From NCBI GenBank assembly GCA_947034885.2, contig OX344753.2:13330001-13394000 (forward strand): a stretch of DNA of 64,000 nucleotides, given 5' to 3'. Shown in pieces: positions 20,899 through 35,800 of the stretch. The stretch is from Thuidium tamariscinum. Its lineage: Eukaryota > Streptophyta > Bryopsida > Hypnales > Thuidiaceae. The stretch's first letter is position 1; each line of letters opens with the position of its first letter. Position numbers and translations under genes: made by a program. Under the pieces are notes generated by a model. The model was not told where the DNA came from. It made no database searches and saw only the letters and a program-made list of their open reading frames with translations.

Positions 20899-23800
20899 TT
20901 AAGTTCTGTAGCGGAGGACAGTAGGGGAGAGGTCGAAAGCTACCTCAGAAAGAAGCATGTAAGTTGCATATGAATGTTGGAGTAACAAACTTTGCGGAAA
21001 GCAGTCATCCACAACGTTTTCTGATACCATGTCAGCAGGCCATTTTACTAGTCTGGAGTCGGTGAAGAATATGTGGAGCTCCACATCTTCGGGATGGTTG
21101 TCCACAGTCAGGTACCGATACATGAATCTCCTCAAAGCTGTCAAGAATGCTGCCACAGGAATTCTCTCCACGTTTGCCTCTTCCTTCCATGCAGTCTGTG
21201 TCTTCACCGAGTCCAAAATCTCTTGAACTAAGGCGGAGGTCAGGGGTGTTCTGCAGACATTCAATAACAGTTTGTTTTTTAAAATTTTAAAGGTACAAAA
21301 ATCTGAGTCATCTTGCCTGAAATAAAATCCACGAGGAAAGAAGAGAAGCGTAAGTTTAACTGCAAAGTGCCAAATCGCCCAAAGTGGTTGCTTCCATATC
21401 TATAGAAGTTCAATCAAATCAGTAAAGTAGAATAACAAAACATACCAATAAAAAGAAGATATCATGTCCTATATTAGGGAACCTAATAAGACGTTTTGGA
21501 ATTCACTATAATCAGCTATTAGATTCCAAGGTATATTTATCTGTTTTTAATTCAGGTTGGCGAGGGGGTCCTACAATGATATTGGACTGCAAATCAGAGT
21601 GTAAAGTAAGCACGAATCTTCCGCAAAAAGTATTACTAGTAGATAACAGCCAGATGTTGGTAGAGTAATGACCTGTATTTTCTTCTGACCAGCATTTCGA
21701 CGCTGCTGCTGGCAGAATCTTCCAGACCTTCATACAAGCTGACAATGTGCTTGAGACATATTTGGTCAAAAACTGTACTCGTGCTGATCAGTTCAGCTGA
21801 ATCGTTATCCAACCATAGCTTGCAATAAGAGCTCAGGGTTTGTTGTGAAGGACCTCCGGTTCGCCTCAGAAACCCTAGACACAAGTTCAACATTTCAAGG
21901 AACTGGCCAACTCCGACCCCTCCCAGTTCGATCTCCCTATGAACAGTCTGTAATGTCTCCGACCTCAAAACCTCCTGTGGGATTGCAGTTGCCACGTCCG
22001 CGAGAATGGTGGCATGCCGGTGGAAGGCCTCATGTTTGTAGGGAAATTCCATCCAGTCCTGCATGGCAGTAGGACACTTCATATTAAGTGCGCACATTCT
22101 CACTTTCCTCACAAGTCTCCCAGTGACTCCTATTTGGAAGGTGTAAAACTGTTTATGTCAGTGTCGAGACCTTTAATTCGCTCATCCCAACATTCAACAA
22201 TTTTAATGAAGTGAATGGAGAGGTCTCCCCATGACTAATTAGCGAACTGGATTTCCATCTCGCCTTTACAAATCTCCCCATGATATAAAAAAGAATCATG
22301 ACTTAAAGGCTAATTGGACTGTCCAGAAGCATTGTAACTATTGTTAAAATTCTCATATGATGAGACAGATAATGCTTACGATTCCTTACGAGCAAGTCAT
22401 TTGTGAGAACTTACCGCTTCAAGGTGAGCTTTTCCTGTCACTAGGGCTCGAAGGAGATGTTCTTGAATGATGACATTGTCGTAGAGCAATTGTAGGCCAT
22501 ACCCAGAACGAGGGTTAGCTATCGTGACCTCCTTCACAACGTTCTCAAGCCACTGCGTGTCGGAATGTACAATGTCTTCACTCTGCAAAGCAGACAAACC
22601 ACAGTTAGATTTCAGTCTTTTCAGCATGTTAAAATATTAACATCTTGCTTTGGATTTAAAAATAAATCGTTAAATGAGAGAAAATACTTTGATGACAGAA
22701 ATTCGAGATGATCTGGAGCATGCGTGATGATTGAAATGGTCGATTGACTTCCAGTTTCCAATATGGGGTTTTAGCAAGCAAACGAAATTAGTAAAGAGTA
22801 AAAAAGCATTTGGATCCCAAACCTTGCAGGTTTGAGCGCGCACTGTTCGACGAAAGTGCCCATGTGCACTGGTGCCAACAGCGGGGCTAGCATGCGCATC
22901 AAGGAAAGTATTTTGAATATTACGAAGGTACTCAAAGAGAGCCACAATATATACACCGAGGTCACGGGGCTCGACCAAGCACATTGCTAGAGGAGCATCT
23001 TTGTCCATGATTGGTATGCTAAATGTTCTGCACTCGTATCCCGTCACCTTCTCCCTTGTGGCATTCCATGATTTTTCGAAATTTCCAAACTGACGTCCCA
23101 GAGCACTGACACACGCAACCACAACATAAGGATCAAAATAAACATAAAATTCAGGAAATTTCAAAAGTAGACAGAAGTATGTTAGTCAGGTCAAACTGTG
23201 TAGATTAGCTCGCTGTAACGTCATGTCAGGCAGTTTCTGACGCAAACTCTTTCTTTTGCAATGCACGACTTTTACTAGGTTTCCTAGAACACCTCGTGTG
23301 TTTTTTCAGGGCTAATACCCGTGTCAAGGAACCCATCGGCAAGAATCATATGATGGGGCTAACTCAATTTACAAATGAAAAGCGCAAGATCAAAGGATTG
23401 GAACCTGCACAGAAATTTAAGTTGAGGAGTTAGCCACATAGGCTCTCAAATTAGGAGCTAGTGCAGTAGTCACCTGGATTCGTTCAGAGCTTCTCTCATG
23501 CTCATTGTTGCGGCTTCAGGTCGCGATATCTTAGAACTGAAAACTTCATGTGCGGTGTTGCAGAACAGTACAAGATTCATTAAATGCCTCAAGTCCTCCA
23601 AGTCCTTTTCGTGATCGAAGAACACCTGAATGAGGGGACTCTCAGCTATCATGCATGGGTCTTGCTTGTACAATGCCCTGAAGTTTTCTAGACTGGGCGA
23701 AGCGGTGATTCTCAGAATATCTTCCACAGGAGAAGCGAACATTCGACGTCCTCTCTCTCCCACCAATTCTGCATACCTGTTATCCCCTTTCTGCCTCTCT

Positions 23801-26800
23801 AAATAGTCTGCTGCAGCTCTTTGAGCACCCGAGCCAAAGCTGACATTGTCAAAGATCCTTTGAAACTCAGCTTCCCACTCAACTCGCGCGTCTGCAGAAA
23901 GTAATGCAACGTGATTCTGCATCCCGCTTAAGGAAGAAACTACCGAGTGCATGTACTTGACAGTGGTGTCTCGATTGCAGGCGAGGAGGAGGTCAAGCTT
24001 GGCAAAATCTTCCTCAATTATGTTGAGTAGTTCTTCCTGAGGGTGAGGAGGCCTCTGTGGCGCCAGCCTTAGCAGCCTCCGCAAAGGTTGATCCATTGTA
24101 GATGCTCGTTGGAGACCGATGCCCAAACAAAAGTGGAGTATAAGGCGGAGAGCTCGATAGCACTTGTGTTCGAGGTTGCGAACAGAATAGAATGTATCTA
24201 AGCGTGAAACGTTGTCAATGATGTAGCCTACAGGAGGGAAATTCATTAAAACTCTTGTTAGTATCGCTGCAATGCATGAATCCCACGGGATTGATGGACT
24301 AGCTAGCACAAGAATTTAAATGTGATTCCGAAAAGGAGGAAATTGATGACCCCTCTAGAAGACCTAGCCACGTCAAACAATTGATCAATGCAAATTGTAA
24401 AATTGTTTCAAGAAAACCCCGCCAATTACAAGGCTGCTAATTTTTCTTAAACATCTTTGGAGGGTGGATTCTCTGCTACATTACGATTTGACTACGAACC
24501 AGAAAGGCTAGGCAAAAATAGGGGTTGAGCTGAAATGTGAAGCACAAAGTTACCAGTCTGAGTCCGGTCGGGTAGGAGACGAACAGTCCCAGCGACAGGC
24601 ACATGGTCAGCGCCTCCAATGGGCTTCTTACAGTCGGGGCAAGTAGTAGACTGCGTTGGTTTCCCGCATTCCCCAACGAAATACTGAAATCCACAGGAGC
24701 ATTTATAATCTGTAATACTGTCCCCATTGGCCACAATTGTTCTAAACGCAGCGAGGGCTGTGTTGGGAGCTGCTAAAACGTATGCTTGCTCAAGGTGTTC
24801 TTCTTCGAGGGCCATGTACCCCTGTAATCAATCATAACAAGTCCACAATTTTAACGAACATCAAACTACCTACCTCCAGCATTAATGACCAGTAGATCGA
24901 CTACTAAAAAATCCTCAATGATTGTTGGTTTATTCACATACCAAGAAAATGCGAAGTACCAGCAGAGAACACTGCTACTGTCACCAAGAAAAGTAACTTA
25001 CCTGCAGTGGTGATGTTCGTGGAAGATCTGTCACAACAAAAAGGATGTGCGCAGTGAGGCTTTTATACCACAAATCTTGGGTCGACATGTTGGGACTAAG
25101 CCTCATATAGCTCCATATTGCAGTTTCTTTATCGCCTTGAGCAAAACACTCTACCACCTCTGTCCATTTTGGGTCCCATTGTTGCAGACAATTCGGCCTA
25201 CTGAGAATCCACTGAGAAGCAGCCCTCTCGCCAGACGTAAGAGCCCGGGCAGCGGACGGAAGATACAATCTCGATGCTACAGCGGCAGTAAATTGCTTCT
25301 GGATAGCATAATCAGTTGCAGCATTTTCAAAGAATGCCCTGCCTCTGCTCTCTTGTCCTGATGTCACATAATGGATTGCTTCCCCAGATTTCTCGAAAAG
25401 CGTCGAAGAGGACCAGAAGGGATCAAAGCCAAGTGGATTAGCAACTATATCATGCATCGTTTCCCATTCAAGAAGTGTGGTGTATTCCTTCAGACCCAAG
25501 GTCTCTCCACACCTTGTTGCAAGGGAACTGATTTCCACCAAGGAGAGCCCCCTCTGCATGTGGAGTACCTTCAAGAGGTACAGTCGCAATGCTGCAAATC
25601 TTGAGGGAGATGAGGATTCCTTAATACTATTGGCGAAAATGGAGACCACAGGAGATGAATGACATGCTGTAGATACCCCAGCTCTTAATATATGCTCAAG
25701 TTCGGATGCTACAGCGTCCAGTATGGCACGCAGAAACGCAAACGCGGTAGTCAGCTGAACTGTCAACGGCCCATCAGCATCCATAAGCTCCAGCGCTGTA
25801 TTCAGGCACTTGAAGAAATCCTCAAAGTTCCACTCTAGTCTGTCATCCTCATCTCCTCGTACTAAGGCTTCAATAGTAGAAGAGTTGATAGATTCGTAGA
25901 TTACGTCGCAGAGAAGAACAAATGCTTCATGAGTACCGTCACTGTCAAATGACTTTTCTTCTAATTGTAAGCCACAGTTGCCGAACAAAAACTGCATGTA
26001 CATCGGACACTGCGCACTCACAAAGGAATCCAGATCAGGAGAATGGGAGAAGCTGGCATCAAGGAGGCAGACCATAAGGCTCTTCATTACGCCGGTGATG
26101 TCTCGTAGTTCGAAAACAAATGCGGCAATATTGTTCACATCAGACATTGTACTCGTCTTTCCATTCAAAATCTTCTTGAAAAAGGAAGCAAAAAATCGTT
26201 GCCAGTGCCCTTGGAGAGAAGAATCCGTCAATGTGTGGAGGTCAGGGGCCAGACGGAGGACAGTTTCCACGAGCTGACCATGGCTGAAGTCTTTGCCGTG
26301 ACTGCCTATCCACTTCACCAGTCCCTGCAAGGTTTCTTTTCCCAATGACAAAGGTGGAAGAACCATGTACGCCAAATCTCTGAGTACTTCCAAGCCAGTG
26401 AGGACATTAATCCAGCGAGGGGAACTTCCAGCTCCATATGGCGACGCCAGACTAATCAGCAACTCCAGCTTCTGAACCCATGGACCAAATTCAACACCAC
26501 TCTGCAGAAAGTCTTCTTTTTGAGGCACAATCGCAGCATAACACTGAGCAACTAAGTATTGATGAAACTCTGCAGCTGGAAGGCATTGACTCTTCAGCTG
26601 TGCCAACTTCCATGCCACGTCGCTAGTGTCTGTTAAACATGACGCAACCAGTAATGCTTGCTCTTTGAACTCCTCGCCATGCTCCCACAGAAGAATGTGT
26701 AGACTAGGAGGAGTTGTAGAAACTTCGACGTCAAGCTTAGCTCTCAACACCCACTCAAAAGCTTGTGACTCCACCTCACTCCTACAGTCACTACTGTATT

Positions 26801-29800
26801 GAGCATACAGCTTGGCAAAGTCTCCTACGTAGAGTTCAGGGTGGGTGTCAATGCAAGCGGCCAATTCCGGAAGTTGATCTCGCATTGTTGCTTCCATAGC
26901 TTCCTTAATCAAATGGAAAGGAACTTCCTCATCAGATGATGAAGGTACACTTCCGTTCCTCGAGTTCTTCGATAAGTGAGTCAAGTACAACTCTTGAAAT
27001 CCCTTAACAACATGCTGTGAATAAACAGCAACGAACGGCAGGGAGAGATTTAGTGGGCTCTCGACTTGATAGCCTTCTGGGTGCCTTGGGGCCTGAACGT
27101 TTCCAATGTTCACCACCTCGGAATTTAAAACGGCGGCTCGCCAAACTTCCCTTTTCACTGCGTCCATTTTGAAATAACTGCCAAGGTCTGAGTGCATCTC
27201 CAGCAAATACACAAGTCTTGCGATTGGCTGCCTCAGCTTCTCTTCAATGTAGAGCAGGAAAGCATCTTGGAGGCTGGAGGACAGGGACAACAATCTTCGA
27301 TCCGAGGCCACTGATGCTTGCCATAATGGATCCGCATTTTCCTTGAGCCACACAAGCACTCGGCTCTTGAAACAGCCCCAGAGTTCTTTATCTTCACAGA
27401 TTTTCTGGACCATACTCTGGCAGTGGGTTGCAGAGTTCAGTGACTTCGGATACTTTATACATAAAAAGCTCCATCGAAGCACCTTTACCATGATATCTTT
27501 CAGAGGAATAGCCTCTGCATTTACCAAGTCGGAAACACTGTGCTCCAAAAACACGCTGCGCAAACAAGGCCAAATTTTGCTCAAGAGTCTCAGAATTTCA
27601 AGATCCAAAGATGAGGAGTGCCTTCGATGGGGTTGTAAACTAGTGCAGATAGCCAGACACAAGGGCTCAGGGAAATAAACCAGACACAAGTCACAAACAG
27701 CATGATGGGTCCAAGAAGAGAAATACTCTAGTACCTGAGGTCGGTTTCTTCTTTCTGAAGCTGATCGAGTGTGATCTGCTGCCACCCACTAAGAAAAGTG
27801 AATCCAGTCGGGTTTTCCATCTCACGGTGATTATGAATGATCAAGATAACATTCTTCACCTGACAAGGTTCGGAGGACACCTGAGCATGATAATCTGCAA
27901 AATTCTTGTCTACCAGAAATCTTGCATGTTGGATATGTTCCTTGTCCATAAGAGCGTCAGCTTGTATGATGAGCAAGTTAGATTCCCCAGTTACAAACAG
28001 CTCAATCTGCCCTTGAAGCTGCCTCTCTGATGTGAAGTCTCCAAGCTTCTCGATTTGTGCCTGATCAAACCAACAAACCGAAAAGTACAATCAATCACGC
28101 CTGCGGAGGATTCTGACTGGTCATGAAAGTTAAGGTGAATTAACTTCTGGTAACAGCTCACAAGTAGAACGCCCACACTTGAGTAGTGATCAGAGAGTAA
28201 TTCTCACAAGTAGAACACCCACAATCCCCCCGAAGATCACACCCCACCTCCTCGTAACTCAATTCCTAAAACAGTCCCTGCCAAGTTCATTGCGACTAGG
28301 CTAACTAGAATTAATTACCTCTCGGGCTGGGATTTCTTAACGAATTTTAAGGAATCTGGAGAGTTTAGCACTTCAAACTTGGTCACAAGCGTAAAATGAC
28401 AAGAACTACGGGATCATAGATGATTCATAAGATTAATTTTTCGAAGGAATTCTTACATCTATTTCACCGAGGAACTTCCTGATTGGCATATGGATAATGG
28501 TGCGAGTGCTTATCACCACTCTCTTGCCTACGTGACGACTTGAAAGTCCCCCCAAGCTATCATCCTGTATCTGCAGTATTATAAAATGATAATCGAGTTG
28601 ATACTTCCGAACGGCTTCGAATGGTTGCATGAATTTTCGAAATACTCACAATAAATCGTGCAGAGATGAGAAACGTAGTGATTGACTTTGAAACGTCAAG
28701 TCTACTGGAGCATTTAATTCAAAATGCTGATAAACAAAGCCTTGACTCATGCAAGAAACAATGTAAAATGAGAGCTCTAACTTACCGCTGTTCCAATGAA
28801 CTCCTTAAGACCTTGTTGATCTTGCCAATCACCAAAGAAGAGTTTCGTCCATTTCTCCAGGTCGCGAACGTTTTCTTGGCACCGTGCAGACAATGAAGCA
28901 CGAACCATGGCATCCACATGTGCCGTTCGCAACAAGTCTTCTTTGCACCTATTCCAAGTAACACACCAATTTCAGAATGTAGACGAGAATATCTTACTGC
29001 TACTTAACATTTATGACAAGATAAGACTAAATAGTTTTCCAATAATTAATATTAGAAGTACTACTTACTAGTGAAAATCTACCGCAAGACATTTCCATTT
29101 GAAAATATAATATCTGATGATTGCAACTACAGTATCGTTTTGGGAACATTTGGAGTAAGTTCTATATCCTATGCATGACAATTTTTTTGAGTAATTTTAT
29201 TTCAAGCTGGAAGAGAAGATGAATCAACCCTCGAAAAGTGCATAATCAAGATAATATATATACACGTACCTGTCAAGCAGATGAGCGAATTCAGACGATT
29301 CCATTGATTGGCTACTATCCTCAGATTGAGCAGGCAGATGGTGCAACACAAGCGATGGAATTGTGTCTTCATGGAAACCATCAAACAAATCATGTACTTT
29401 GAAGGTTCTTTCATCATTAGAATTCTCCGAATTCGATGTAACTCCCGCCAGTTGTTCACACCATGATCTGAGAATTTTTACAGCTGCCTTCTGATTTTCA
29501 GAAAGAATGGTTTCGTAAGTGAGCACTTGCTTCTCAAATCGGTTCAGAAACGGCGGGTCCAAGTGGGAGACCTGGTTGCAGTCTACTACTACAATGCAGC
29601 GAAAATTGTCGTGGACGAAGCACATGGGATTACTGTAGGCTCCAATGGCGATACGACAGTTCCGCCTGTCGGCCACTGTGGTGTAGTGTTGATTGAGCAT
29701 ATCATAGAGCGAAGACCAAAGTCGCTCCAAGCCCCTTAGAAGGATACATCTGCAAAGAGATCAATCATAATTATTGATTTAACAGCATAAACATTCACTA

Positions 29801-32800
29801 AGAAAAATTGTTGGTGTATTGTAATACTGCATGATTCGAAGAAGTCGAAATTGGAAAAAAAATTTAATGGGACAGCATGTTCCAATCAATCGTTACAGAG
29901 ACTCTCCATCATCGGGACTTCCAACTGTCTAGATCAACTGAAGAAGATAAGAAAGAGAATTAGAAGTCTACGTACCTGCCAGCTTCCATGTGTAAAATTA
30001 TAATGCTCAGCAACAAATACGAATAGTCGTCACTACAGTCCTCTTTGAATTTGCTTCCATGAATGATTACCACATTCTCCTGAAATTCTTCCAAAATAAT
30101 CCCAATCGCCGAGTCACCCTGATCCACAAACGGAAATAAATTGATTGTAATTTCTGCAATGGAGATGACGCTCTCATGCAACAATCTATCATTTGACCAA
30201 GACATGCGATTCTCTCCTCTGACACTGGTGATACCAGATTTTCAACGGTCCTTAATCCCATTTTTGTGCAACTTGATCAATCATATTGGTCATTTAAAAC
30301 TATGAAATCATGGTCCTCTAGGAGTTAATTGTGAACTACTTACAGTGGTGATAAGCATCAGATGCCTAGCATGCTTGTCGTGTAGATTCTCTCGAACAAG
30401 GTCCATGACAGGAGGTGGATGTTTCAGAAGCTCCTCATGTCCCAGATTCTGCTTCAAAATTTTCGAGAATGTCTGTACATCCTCCGGTGAGCCTCCAAAA
30501 TTTCTCCAGATTGCTGTTCCGAGCCCATCCAGTAGGGAGCTCCCCTGGAGCGACTTAATCAGAGCATAGAAGTCACGAAGACCATGGAAGTTTGGTTTCG
30601 TTTGACGAAAATGATATGTGTGGTATGCCTTCGCCAGCCCTCTTAACTCTTTCTCGAGAGTCCAACGGAGCCTATGATGACCCGTTATTACACGTGTAAC
30701 TGTATCAAAGCTTTCTAGGATAGCAATGCTGGTGTCATATAAATCTTGCTCCGAAGGATCAGGTTGTGAAAGATGAATAGCTCGGTTCATTTTGGCGGCA
30801 TCCAGCGACCAATTGCTAATACCCACCACTGCTATCTGTTGAGGCTCCTCAGGTTCCAGAAGAGCATGAAGAACCTGCAGAATTTCACAACAAACTGATT
30901 TAGTATACTAATACTCCTGTATAAATTTTTGATTCAAAAAACGGGACTACTAACTAGTTTTCCGGTTTAGTATCAATTCTCCTACAAGTGTAAAAGTAAC
31001 TACCCTAGCCAACGACATTGAAGGTGTTCCATCCTAAGACGGTACCTTCAAAGGATTATGCCTCGATACTTCAGCGAGACCGACTTCATCGAGCACGACC
31101 ACTACCAAGACATCTCGCCCTTCGTTGTCATTTCTACACCGCTGAGCCTTCTCAAACACCTGCGCGCAATTAGCCATTAGTACCAGACTTTAACTCCTAA
31201 AGGACACAAGAGGCTCGTGAATGTATTAAGCAGTTTTGAGTAGCTAATACTGGGGATTTCTTTTATTCAATTATTATAAAATTTTGACCGACATGCAATG
31301 CTCATCGCTGATATAAATTTGGCCTCGTCTGAATTACAAATTTTACACTACAATCAATCAAATTGATCATTTCGAACCAAGAATGCTTGGTCTTTTAGAG
31401 GTGAAGCATAGGAAACACATAATTCAGGAGCTAAATTTATTACACATTTGAATAAGTTTCACTTAAATTAGTGGATATTGCTGGATTCATGGCACTGACA
31501 GTTAACAGAAGAGAACAAAATTCAACCACTCGCTAGTATCACCAGAATGCTATAGCGATGATATACGGTAAATGTAGTTACCTTCAGAATACCCTCAGAT
31601 GTGGAGCTCTCCGAGCCTTGGTATGAAAATTTATACATCTGAGGCAATTTTTGAAAATAGGGATCCCTAGACTCCGATCCTCTCAAATTTCTGCCACATG
31701 TCAACAACCTCCGAGGTTTAGCAAAGGTAGAGATAAAAGAAGGACCATAAATTGTACAGACTAGAAATCAAAGCTGTTATCACTCAATGTCATCTAAACC
31801 ACAAAGTAAAGATATAATCCGAACCTATGTATTTCTCCAGGCCATAAATCATTCATATCTGGGAAGAAACGTACCCGTAAATCAATTGAAGTGCAAGTGT
31901 CTTTCCGGATCCAGGCTTCCCAATTACGAAGACTGGAATGAGGTTAACCATGCAGACAAGTGTTACAAACACATTCTCCAGAATAGCCTTGTTCTTGGCG
32001 ATGCCAGGGGGTACATCCATGCGGTCGAGAATGTCCAGTTGTTCTGCTCTTAAAAGCTCCGCAAAAGTATCTCCAGTGAACCCCCTAGTCAATGTCATTA
32101 TTAACATGACCTATTAGCTTGCAAGTATTGCGAAACAATTTCAAATTACCATAGGAGAATCTTTGCAAAATATATACAATTAACCATTGCAAAAACCATA
32201 GCTCCTCTAGTAATGGCCAGTATTTGCAATATTCCATTGCCTGAGGTCAGCCACTTGTCAACACTCTTACTATTGATGATTGCGGAATATTTGTTGCAGC
32301 ACGAGTTCACAATGCTATACAGAATGCGGTTTCAATGTACCTGGAGCCACGGACGCGGGCAAACATGTTTCGATAGTTTTGTCGCTGCTGCTCTGTAGCT
32401 AGACGTGAATGATAGCAATGAGCAAACGCCAAGAGTATCGCCCGGTCGTCGTCTTTCCGAAACGGACCCCAGGTCCTCAGAGGTCTTTTCGGAACATCTT
32501 TGAGGAAATACTCATAGAGGGAAATGCAACGGCTGGCGTCCCGTAAACTGACACTGGCTTCGCCATGACATTCGCGAATAAAAGCTTGGGAAATGACCAG
32601 AAGGTCTGCGAAGAGCTGCACTTGAGGCGGTTTCACTTTCTCTTGCGCCATGGCTTCAATGTAAGCTTGTTCATCAAGCCTTGAAAGTAGGCCAAAGTCC
32701 CATACATAATCCAACATTGCTTCGGGCAGAGGATGCACCCGGTAGGCGAGATTGTAGCGTTGAACATCCCCTGGATTCATAATAAGGTCACGAGGAGAAA

Positions 32801-35800
32801 ATCCTGCTTGAGAATTTTCCTTGTCGTGTCTGCGATATGGATTACAAGCAGCCAGCACCACCAGATTCGCGTCCAGAGCTTTCCCGTCAAGGAAATGGTG
32901 GCATATGATTCCATTCAGGAAGCCAAGGTGGTCACATGCATTGATCTCGTCCAGAAACGCCCACACCTGATACATTCAAACCCAATGGTTTTAACACTGA
33001 TATTTTAACTTGAAGAAAATATGTTATGCTAAGGATGGTGAGTTCCAGACGATTAAAATGCTAATGCTATTTGCGGCTTCCCTCAAGAAACTGTTCATTT
33101 TGATTCTTTACTCATTGCACACTTGGACGAAAGCCTCTTAGATATCGGTAGATGATTACAACACATTTAGGACAAGGACTTTATGTTTTGGAAAACGTTC
33201 AATTCAATAGATCAGATCATGAAAAGAAGAGAATTCAGATGGAGCCATATCTTATCAGTAGAAGCAATGTAGAACATCGCATGTGATGGTCGAAAATAAA
33301 TAAATTTGGATAAAGGAAAGTCTTCAAATGACCACTCAAAAAATGCTAAAAAGACATGAGACACAATTCGGCTCTGTAAGTTAGGCTAGAATGTAAAAGG
33401 ACCGGACAGAATCATTCCCAAGGTTCACAAGACTAGAATACCTTCTTAGATTCTCCTGATTCATTTTCTAGAATCGCTGTTTCATTTGATTTGTTGATAA
33501 AGAAGCGAATGTCCTCATCTGTGGTTCCTGCATGAAGCGTTATGCTGGAGAATTCAACACCACAGTACTTGGCCAGAACCCTAAGAAGGCTTGTTTTTCC
33601 ACAACCAGTTTCGCCCATGATGAGAACGGGAACTTGGGCTGCCACGCGAAGAGATATCAAAGCCATTTTGAGGAAATTGTCGGCTGTTAGGACATACGTT
33701 GGCTGAAACGACGGTTCACTTCTCTGCAAGATAGGCCACAGATTTGACCAGAGCTCACGCGAAGACATAGTTGCATAATCTGGCATCTCTTGTTCCTCGT
33801 CACTAAACCTTTGGCTGTTGACAAGCTGCGTTATGGATACTGGCACGAGGTTCGTGTTTCTATAGAGAAATAAGACAGACCCCTCACTTTGGAAAAAAAT
33901 CATTAAGTGGTTACTGTCCGACCACCGCAGCATCCCCTGAAACCTTGTTTCCATAGTCAAATCCGTAATCGTCTTCTCCCGAGATTGCTGCTGCTCATGA
34001 AGCCAAGGCTTCACAGATCGAAGAGAGAGATCCCTGGAAACTTCCACAAGGGAGGAGACAAGACAAGATCGAATGTTGTCCATTGCCATCATGTACTCCA
34101 AATGGCTAACCTGGAAGTAGACACTGTCAGTAAGGCTCCGCAGCTGGCAAGCCAAAAACTTCACGAACATTTCCAGGACAGTGAAGGACATGGCATTTTC
34201 TTCCTGCAAATGATCAATGAAGTTTCTTCTGAGCAGATCACGGCATTGGATCGAAGGAAGTGCTGTCACGTTACTGGCAGCTCCGCTGAAAATCAAGTCT
34301 TCACTATCCAGCTCCTCCGACTCCAGAGCTTGTAAATATATACACACCACTTGCATGTCGCTACTTGGGTCGTCGCTTACTTCAAGGGAATTCAGATCCC
34401 ATGTTAGATGCTCTCTTTGGAACCAATCACAAACAGGAAGACTGAGAGCAAGCTCATTGCCGAGCGTGTTTCCAAGTTCGATTTGGATACTAGTCTCAGT
34501 GTTCAAGTGGAACACTCCTGCAACATCTGATTTCAAACATCCAAGGACAAGGAGCTCAAAAAGCAACACATTGAAAGTCTCCGGATTCACCACATTTGAG
34601 ATATCCAGGTGTAAAATGCTCTCTGGTTGGAGATCCAATTCCTTCAGTTGTGAAACCAGAGAGTTTCGGGATGTGTTCCCACTCACACAAAGTGTCCGAA
34701 CGTCGCCCTGCACATCACCAAAAATGAGCTGCTGAGTTAATCTTTCTTGAAGTTATGAGGATATAGTTTTCATAGTAATGTGGTCAGAATTACTAAACAT
34801 TCCTATTCTGTACAATGGATGACCTCTCACAGAAGGTCTCAGACTAATTTTGTTTTTTAACCAAAGTACCAAACATACTAAACCTGACACTAAAGAATAA
34901 TTGCTCCATTATTTCTTCATTAATTGATGATTCTCTGTCAAGATTATGCTTTTCACATAAGAATGCTCTCCCATGCTGCAATTAAAAATTTCCTTACTCC
35001 GAGACTCGACATTAAATGGATTTGGGATGGAAGCACATACCGGTGTACGAATATTGTTAACTCTTCTTGTCTTGCCCAGGCCAGGAAGCTCGGAGGTAAT
35101 GACACGCATGTTGGCGCACTCAGTTGGGAGCTGCCGGCGAACCTCAACTGAGTTTAAGGCTCCCATGTGACAGACCCGTGCATTCAAGTGGTGAGAAACT
35201 GCAAGGAGGGCCTGGCTCTTGGAACAGCATACAACAGCGAGCTGGACTTCACAATCCTCGGATATTCGACGACGGTGTTCTTCCTCCCATTCATGTACCA
35301 TTTCTTGGAGCACCTTCAGAAACTGAGACTGACACTCAAAGCTTAACTTTTCAAAGTATGCAATGCAAAACAGTCCCACGTCTTGCGCGGTCCTCTGAAA
35401 GAAACGAAGTAAGAGGAGATGAATTTCCTCCCACGTTGTGAGTGAGCTGCATAACAAGACATTCCTGGGGACATCCCTCAAGCTGAGACGCCTTTCGTGG
35501 AATAAACTAACAACGGCTTGCTGTTCCATGTGGGACTCTTCCACAAGAGCCAGGAGCAGGGCTTCGTTGTGCCTTTGACTTCCCTCGATCGACTTGGGCT
35601 TCCTTGATAAGGCCGGCTGTCGGAAGAGAGACTCCAGGGACTTGGCAATCAACTCCAGGTCTTCACTCAAGGGGGGAGGCCCATTTCGTTGATCCTTTGA
35701 ATCTCGTGAGAAATTCTTTTGGGCTTCTTCCAGCGCCCCTCGTGGGTCCATCATGCCAGCCCACTGCAGAAGCTCAATACACAAGTTCTCAGCTTCGGTC

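Noticed and set aside
25002..30874. A cryptic RING finger in the giant gene
   Set aside because: I looked for C3HC4 spacing in exons 12-18 and found no CxxC pairs in the long exon. I report it as absent rather than calling a degenerate one.
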